Source: Lysinibacillus xylanilyticus (lineage in GTDB: Bacteria > Bacillota > Bacilli > Bacillales_A > Planococcaceae). Taken from it: a stretch of DNA of 64,000 bases. Both the position numbers and the translations under genes were made by a program. How positions within the stretch are numbered: the stretch's first letter is position 1; every line of letters starts with the position of its first letter. The stretch spans positions 868,001 through 932,000 of the forward strand of contig NZ_LFXJ01000005.1 of NCBI RefSeq assembly GCF_001183605.1, written 5' to 3'. This document shows, in pieces, positions 59,792-64,000 of this stretch. The notes beneath the pieces are model-generated. The model made no database searches. It had not been told where the DNA came from and saw only the letters and a list, made by a program, of their open reading frames with translations.

Positions 59792-60610
59792 TTAAGCATT
59801 TTTCTTCGTTCTCGTAGCTCGTTTTCTTGTTGCTGGCTTTTTCGTTTTCTCTAATGAGGCTTGAAGTGCTGTCATTAAGTCCGTTACATTATCAGGTACT
59901 GGACGTTTATCACTAGTCGATATTGTATTCGTAGCTTTTTTCTCTTCTATAAGCTCCATTAAAGCATTGCGAAAATCATCTGTATATTTTTCTGGATTAA
60001 ATTCTGTTGTTAATTGATCGACAAGCATCAGTGCGGTTTCTAGCTCTTTTGGAACAATGTTTGGTTCGCTTGGAACATTTGGAACATCACCAACACTTCT
60101 TACTTCATCAGGGTAATGAATCGTTTCCATTACTAAAGCGTTTTGATAAACGCGTACAATTGCTAGTTGCTCTTTTGAACGGATAATAATTTTAGCAACG
60201 CCTATTTTTCCGGATTGCTCTAATGTTTGACGTAATAGGGAGTAAGCCTTCCCGCCAGTCGAATCAGGGGATAAAAAATAAGTGCGTTCAAAATAAATAG
60301 GATCGATTTCGGTTAATTTCACAAAATCAATGATTTCAACGGCCTTATCTTCATTTTCCTTCCGTAAGTTCTCTAACTCTTCTTGATCTAATACGACAAA
60401 CTTATTTTTGGCATATTCATATGCTTTAACAATATCCTCATCTTTTACTTCTTGGTTACAGCCTTCACAAACCTTTTTATAGCTGATAGGTGTATGACAT
60501 TCTTTATGGAGCTGTCGCAATTTAATGTCTTTATTTTCTGTAGCGGCATGTAGTTTTACCGGTATATTGACAAGACCAAATGAGATACTGCCTTTCCAAA
60601 CTGTATGCAT
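59792..60610 (-). CDS. ku: Ku protein of bacterial non-homologous end joining
   Basis: Start at 60610, supported by GAGGTGATACAA. 272 residues. MHTVWKGSISFGLVNIPVKL is the bacterial Ku start, followed by LHKECHTPISYKKVCEGCNQ, FVKLTEIDPIYFERTYFLSP, GGKAYSLLRQ, and a basic tail (KPATRKRATRTKKNA) as known for DNA retention and LigD stimulation. Ku forms a ring homodimer on broken DNA ends and recruits LigD. It is divergent from ligD (104 bp between starts), the standard Bacillus arrangement, used in spores and stationary cells. Confidence 0.95.
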   Translation of the reverse strand: MHTVWKGSISFGLVNIPVKLHAATENKDIKLRQLHKECHTPISYKKVCEGCNQEVKDEDIVKAYEYAKNKFVVLDQEELENLRKENEDKAVEIIDFVKLTEIDPIYFERTYFLSPDSTGGKAYSLLRQTLEQSGKIGVAKIIIRSKEQLAIVRVYQNALVMETIHYPDEVRSVGDVPNVPSEPNIVPKELETALMLVDQLTTEFNPEKYTDDFRNALMELIEEKKATNTISTSDKRPVPDNVTDLMTALQASLEKTKKPATRKRATRTKKNA

Positions 60611-60714
60611 TTGTATCACCTCGTTTTTCTTACTATGATATATTTTGCTTATTTTTATGTATCTTAAAGTGAAATCGTCAAAAACTGAAGGTAAAAAGCA
60701 AAGTAGGTATTCAG

Positions 60715-62538
60715 ATGAAACCAATGCTATTAACAGAAGTGCTCGAAACGCCAATTGGTGAGGAGTGGATGTACGAAACAAAATATGATGGATTTAGATG
60801 TATGTTAGTTTGGGACGAACAGCCAATGTTAATAAGCAGAAATGGCAATAACTTAAATCACTTGTTTCCAGAGATACTCGATTTTTGTAAAAGTATATTT
60901 AATAAAATTAAAAAGTATTTACCATTAACATTTGATGGTGAGTTAGTTAATTTAACGAATAACTTCAATAGTGATTTTTCTCAAGTCCAAAAAAGAGGGC
61001 GGATGCAAAATAAAGAAGTTATTGCTTCTCATGCAAAAGCCTTTCCTTGTCATTTTATTGCGTTTGATTTACTGAGCTATAAAGGGGAGTCCCTGGCAAA
61101 TAAATATTTAAAAACACGCAAACAGCAACTTTCTAAGCTTTTTACAACTTTAAAGCTCCCGGCAACTGTCAATTATGAGGATCAATGTCCTTTGCAAGTA
61201 ATTAGCTGTGTGGAGCATAGTGAACCTCTTTGGCAGGCTATTAAGATTTACAATGGAGAGGGAATGGTTGCAAAGAAGAAAACAAGTAAATGGATAGGAG
61301 ATACACGCTCGAACCATTGGTTAAAAATAAAGAATTGGAGATATGTAACGGTCATAGTGACTAAATATGATCATGGCAATGGTTATTTTCATGGCAGTAT
61401 TTATCAACGATGGGAGCTAGTTGAAGTAGCTATTTTTAAACATGGAATGTCGGAGGAAGAGCGGAAAACACTCATTGCTTTTTTTCAATCAAATGGACAG
61501 AGGAATAATGAAACATGGGAGCTGGAACCATCCATTTGTCTTGATATAGCCTGTATTGATTTCGATGGAAGCAAGTGTCGAGAACCGCGTTTTCATGCAT
61601 TCCGACTGGAGATGTTGCCAGAGGACTGTCATTGGCAGCATATGCAACGACAACTTTATCCTATCCCAGATTCGGTTGAGATTACGCATCCTGATAAGCC
61701 TGTTTGGCCTGAAATCGGTATTTCGAAGGATGGTTATTTGCATTATTTGCAAATGATTTCTCCGTATATATTACCCTTTCTTCGTAATCGCCCACTTACA
61801 TTAATTCGTTTTCCACATGGGGTACCTGGTGAAAGCTTTTATCAAAAAAGTAGTCCCGAGAAAATACCCGAGTTTGTTTCTACTGGATGGATGGACGATA
61901 TTCATTATCTTGTATGTAACAATCTTGAAGCATTATTATGGCTAGGCAATCAGCTTGCACTAGAGCTGCACATACCATTTCAAACGTTGCAAACAGAGTG
62001 TCCGACTGAGATTGTCTTCGATTTAGATCCTCCTTCCGTTGAGCAATTTTCACTTGCTGTTACTGGAGCCCTTGATTTAAAGGGGATTATCGATTATTTT
62101 AAGCTACAATCTTTTGTTAAAACGTCGGGAGGTAAGGGAATACAGCTATATATACCGTTGCCTGAAAATGCCTTTACTTATGAAGAGGTGCGAGTATTTA
62201 CTGAATTTGTCTGTCGTTTTTTATGTGAGCAAAAACCGAAATTGTATACAATCGAGCGTTTAAAGAAGAATAGACATCAAAAATTATATTTAGATTATGT
62301 GCAGCATGCAGAAGGCAAAACGATTATTGCTCCATTTTCAACTCGTGGCAACGAAAAGGGCTTAGTGGCAACACCATTACATTGGGAGGAGGTAAATGAG
62401 CATTTAACACCAGACTTCTTTACTATTCCCGCTGTACTTGAGAGAATGAAAAAAGTGAGCAATCCATTTAAAAATTTCCGTCAAGTAGGGGAGAGCCAGG
62501 ATTTTCAATCTGCTTTAGAGCGTTTAAAAGAGCAGTGA
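60715..62538 (+). CDS. ligD: ATP-dependent DNA ligase D (ligase-polymerase type)
   Basis: 607 residues, with the ligase domain first (about 1-310; catalytic YETKYDGFR, Lys near 23; DGELVN; EGMVAKKK) and an archaeo-eukaryotic primase-type polymerase second (about 320-600; DKPVWPEIGISKDGYLHYLQ, FDLDPP metal motif near 436, SGGKGIQLYIPLP). No phosphoesterase domain, as is usual for Bacillus LigD, unlike Mycobacterium or Pseudomonas. With Ku it fills and seals double-strand breaks. AAGGTAAAAAGC is a weak RBS. A stem (AATAAGCAT/ATGCTTATT, 62591-62622) follows. Confidence 0.95.
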   Translation: MKPMLLTEVLETPIGEEWMYETKYDGFRCMLVWDEQPMLISRNGNNLNHLFPEILDFCKSIFNKIKKYLPLTFDGELVNLTNNFNSDFSQVQKRGRMQNKEVIASHAKAFPCHFIAFDLLSYKGESLANKYLKTRKQQLSKLFTTLKLPATVNYEDQCPLQVISCVEHSEPLWQAIKIYNGEGMVAKKKTSKWIGDTRSNHWLKIKNWRYVTVIVTKYDHGNGYFHGSIYQRWELVEVAIFKHGMSEEERKTLIAFFQSNGQRNNETWELEPSICLDIACIDFDGSKCREPRFHAFRLEMLPEDCHWQHMQRQLYPIPDSVEITHPDKPVWPEIGISKDGYLHYLQMISPYILPFLRNRPLTLIRFPHGVPGESFYQKSSPEKIPEFVSTGWMDDIHYLVCNNLEALLWLGNQLALELHIPFQTLQTECPTEIVFDLDPPSVEQFSLAVTGALDLKGIIDYFKLQSFVKTSGGKGIQLYIPLPENAFTYEEVRVFTEFVCRFLCEQKPKLYTIERLKKNRHQKLYLDYVQHAEGKTIIAPFSTRGNEKGLVATPLHWEEVNEHLTPDFFTIPAVLERMKKVSNPFKNFRQVGESQDFQSALERLKEQ

Positions 62539-62809
62539 TGTGCCAGAAATTAAAATAGTAGCGGTTAGAAGTAAAACTTCGATAAAAGGCAATAAGCATT
62601 GGCTTCAATGTCGATGCTTATTATATTGCTGTAAAAATATCAAATTATATACCTTCGTTTTTCTGAGGTGTACAACATATGCATGTTTACTTCCTGTACT
62701 CTGAATCAAAAATTAATGTTAAATTACTTATAAAGATCTCCTTATTATTTTTGTTCGTTTAATTGGTGATTTTTTAGCGAAGATTAATAAGAAAGGTGGG
62801 ATAACGCTT
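62539..62809. other. intergenic region
   Basis: Holds the AATAAGCAT/ATGCTTATT hairpin (62591-62622), a possible ligD terminator lacking a T-run. Nothing else seen. Confidence 0.45.
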
Positions 62810-63250
62810 ATGGTTTATCATGCAAAAACAGATATTATTTTAACAATAATTATGTTTTTAATGGTTTGGATATTTGGGGCTATATCACTGCTTCCGTTCA
62901 CATCTTTATCAACTGTTATTATTATGTCAATGGCCTTTATTGTTTCAGTAGTTTTTGTATGGTGGTACGCAAATTCTATTAAGTTTGTTTTCTGTGATAA
63001 TTATCTTTTAGTTAAAGGTGGGCCATTCAAAAGTAAGATTCCGTATCAAAGTATAACAAGGGTTTCTCCAACGACAGATAAGTATACGGGTTATCTAATT
63101 TCATCATCTGATAAGGGTCTGGAAATATTTTATAGCACAGTAGCTAATGGTAGTATCAAAATTTTACCAAAAGATAAAATGCAGTTCATTTTAGAGTTAA
63201 AAAAACGATGTCCTAATGCACAAATTCCGCAAAATCAACAATTCGAGTAA
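62810..63250 (+). CDS. bacterial PH-domain (DUF1200-like) membrane protein
   Basis: 146 residues: two membrane helices (TDIILTIIMFLMVWIFGAIS and STVIIMSMAFIVSVVFVWWY), then a PH-like domain starting IKFVFCDNYLLVKGGPFKSK and IPYQSITRVSPTTD, with an end FILELKKRCPN. This matches the bPH_4 family of uncharacterised membrane proteins. AAAGGTGGG precedes the start by ten bases. Isolated gene. Confidence 0.8.
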   Translation: MVYHAKTDIILTIIMFLMVWIFGAISLLPFTSLSTVIIMSMAFIVSVVFVWWYANSIKFVFCDNYLLVKGGPFKSKIPYQSITRVSPTTDKYTGYLISSSDKGLEIFYSTVANGSIKILPKDKMQFILELKKRCPNAQIPQNQQFE

Positions 63251-63339
63251 TTGGTTAAATTTATTTTAACAGTAATCCCTTATTATAGGGAATGAGCAGG
63301 ATTTTCAATTTGTCTTGAATCATATAAATCATTAAAATA

Positions 63340-63362
63340 GAGGGCACAATTACTACGCCCTC
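63340..63362 (-). terminator. terminator of the MBL-fold gene
   Basis: GAGGGC and GCCCTC pair around an 11-base loop; on the minus strand TATTTTAAT follows. It is directly after the stop codon. Confidence 0.65.
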
Positions 63363-63365
63363 TCT

Positions 63366-64000
63366 TTAATTGGTTAATAATGCTCTTAGTCGTTCTATAT
63401 TTTGTTGGTAAATCTCAGGTGAACTCCAATCTTTATAGATTTCTGGAATTTCGATATCCTCATTTTGGTTGCTCTTTTCTACAATGGAAGTTAATTCAGA
63501 TATATAATTGATTATTTTTGAGATATCTTCTTTTGTACCTGTTGGACCGTGTCCTGGTACGGCCACGTCGATATCTAGTCTTTCAACTTTTTTTAAAATA
63601 TTGCTCCATTTCACAGGATCAGACTCTTCAAAAAATGTTGGGTGACAATTCACAAATAATAAATCACCCATAAATATTACTTTTTCATCAGGAATATAAA
63701 GCATTGCATCACAATAGGAATGGCCTCCTCCTAACGTGAAGAGCTTTGCACTGCGTTTCGTTCCTTGTAAGGTTATTTCATTGTTAAACGTTTGGTTCGG
63801 TAATACTAATTCCAAAGTTGGTAATGATTCTTTTAATTCATTTAGAGAATTTATTTGGTATTGTATTGTGGGATCGTTAGTTTGATGTAGCTGTTCTTTT
63901 AAGGATTGAATATAGTCAATTAAACCTTGAATATCATTTTTTTGTTTACTGAATCTTGAGGGGTGAACGTCTCTAATTTTTGAGTATGTAATTTCGCTTG
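63366..64000 (-). CDS. MBL-fold metallo-hydrolase (5' part outside window)
   Basis: The minus-strand frame is open from the right edge (SEITYSKIRDVHPSRFSKQK) to the stop at 63366, so the start and the HxHxDH motif lie outside. Visible parts: LFTLGGGHSYCDAMLYIPDE (metal His), VIFMGDLLFVNCHP (bridging Asp) and AVPGHGPTG (metal His). This is the beta-lactamase-like fold of zinc hydrolases such as those acting on cyclic amides or thioesters. An internal ATG at 63815 is not the true start. Substrate cannot be predicted. Confidence 0.85.
   Translation of the reverse strand, partial: SEITYSKIRDVHPSRFSKQKNDIQGLIDYIQSLKEQLHQTNDPTIQYQINSLNELKESLPTLELVLPNQTFNNEITLQGTKRSAKLFTLGGGHSYCDAMLYIPDEKVIFMGDLLFVNCHPTFFEESDPVKWSNILKKVERLDIDVAVPGHGPTGTKEDISKIINYISELTSIVEKSNQNEDIEIPEIYKDWSSPEIYQQNIERLRALLTN

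Noticed and set aside
1-64000. tRNA, rRNA, riboswitch or complete IS element
   Set aside because: I looked for conserved rRNA segments, tRNA-like T-loops (GGTTCRANYCC), T-box/riboswitch cores and transposase motifs and found none I could support by eye.

Overview
The window comes from a low-GC, endospore-forming Firmicute. It most resembles Lysinibacillus or a close relative in Bacillaceae/Planococcaceae. Supporting signs are strong AGGAGG-type ribosome binding sites, TTG/GTG starts, several tiny YjcZ-type sporulation proteins, a leftover S-layer-homology (SLH) module, a YkuI-type EAL protein and a Ku/LigD pair. I see no rRNA, tRNA or CRISPR array. This is an inference from gene content; no database was searched.

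Layout. 1-4150: end of an isochorismatase-like gene, a GbsR-type regulator with a perfect palindrome in its promoter, an alpha/beta hydrolase, a DUF1697 gene, and an ArsR regulator with an EamA (DMT) exporter, both preceded by the same palindrome. 4260-5700: a decayed ABC exporter with one intact permease. 5800-10000: an amidohydrolase, an EamA exporter divergent from a MocR-type regulator, and a DUF3267 membrane protein. 10000-13400: mostly debris (HTH, histidine kinase, repeats) around a CopZ-like metallochaperone and SpeG. 13440-19340: an EamA exporter divergent from an Lrp regulator, a histidine phosphatase, then a Tm-1-like/PEP-hydrolase-like operon preceded by an AraC fusion of the same PEP-hydrolase fold. 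19500-24800: small membrane and sporulation proteins, including a tandem duplication of a YjcZ cassette, and a LysE exporter. 25000-34400: scattered genes among decayed ones (phage DnaD-like gene, DUF2599, SLH fragment) and an atypically GC-rich serine hydrolase. 34400-39740: thioesterase, DUF423, an SPFH/zinc-ribbon pair and YkuI. 39760-44100: accessory island with a dead tyrosine recombinase, GTACCCC repeats, a PH/SHOCT protein and a SAP-domain gene with a winged-helix/zinc-ribbon/membrane partner split at an A10 tract. 44500-53400: ordinary metabolic, membrane and regulatory genes. 53400-54900: gene debris. 54900-64000: two VanY-type D,D-carboxypeptidases, a serine hydrolase, a methyltransferase, Ku and LigD for end joining, a PH-domain protein and the 3' part of an MBL-fold hydrolase.

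How genes relate. Three EamA exporters within 11.5 kb are each paired with a different regulator family (ArsR, MocR, Lrp), so they probably answer different substrates. The Tm-1-like and PEP-hydrolase-like genes overlap and should be co-expressed; a cre-like site and a flanking inverted repeat suggest control by CcpA and perhaps by the AraC fusion. Ku and LigD are divergent and form a compact end-joining pair. The SAP gene and its partner are the best candidate for an uncharacterised accessory (possibly conflict) module. Much of the window is gene decay, with dispersed hairpin-bearing repeats and recombinase scars marking past insertions.
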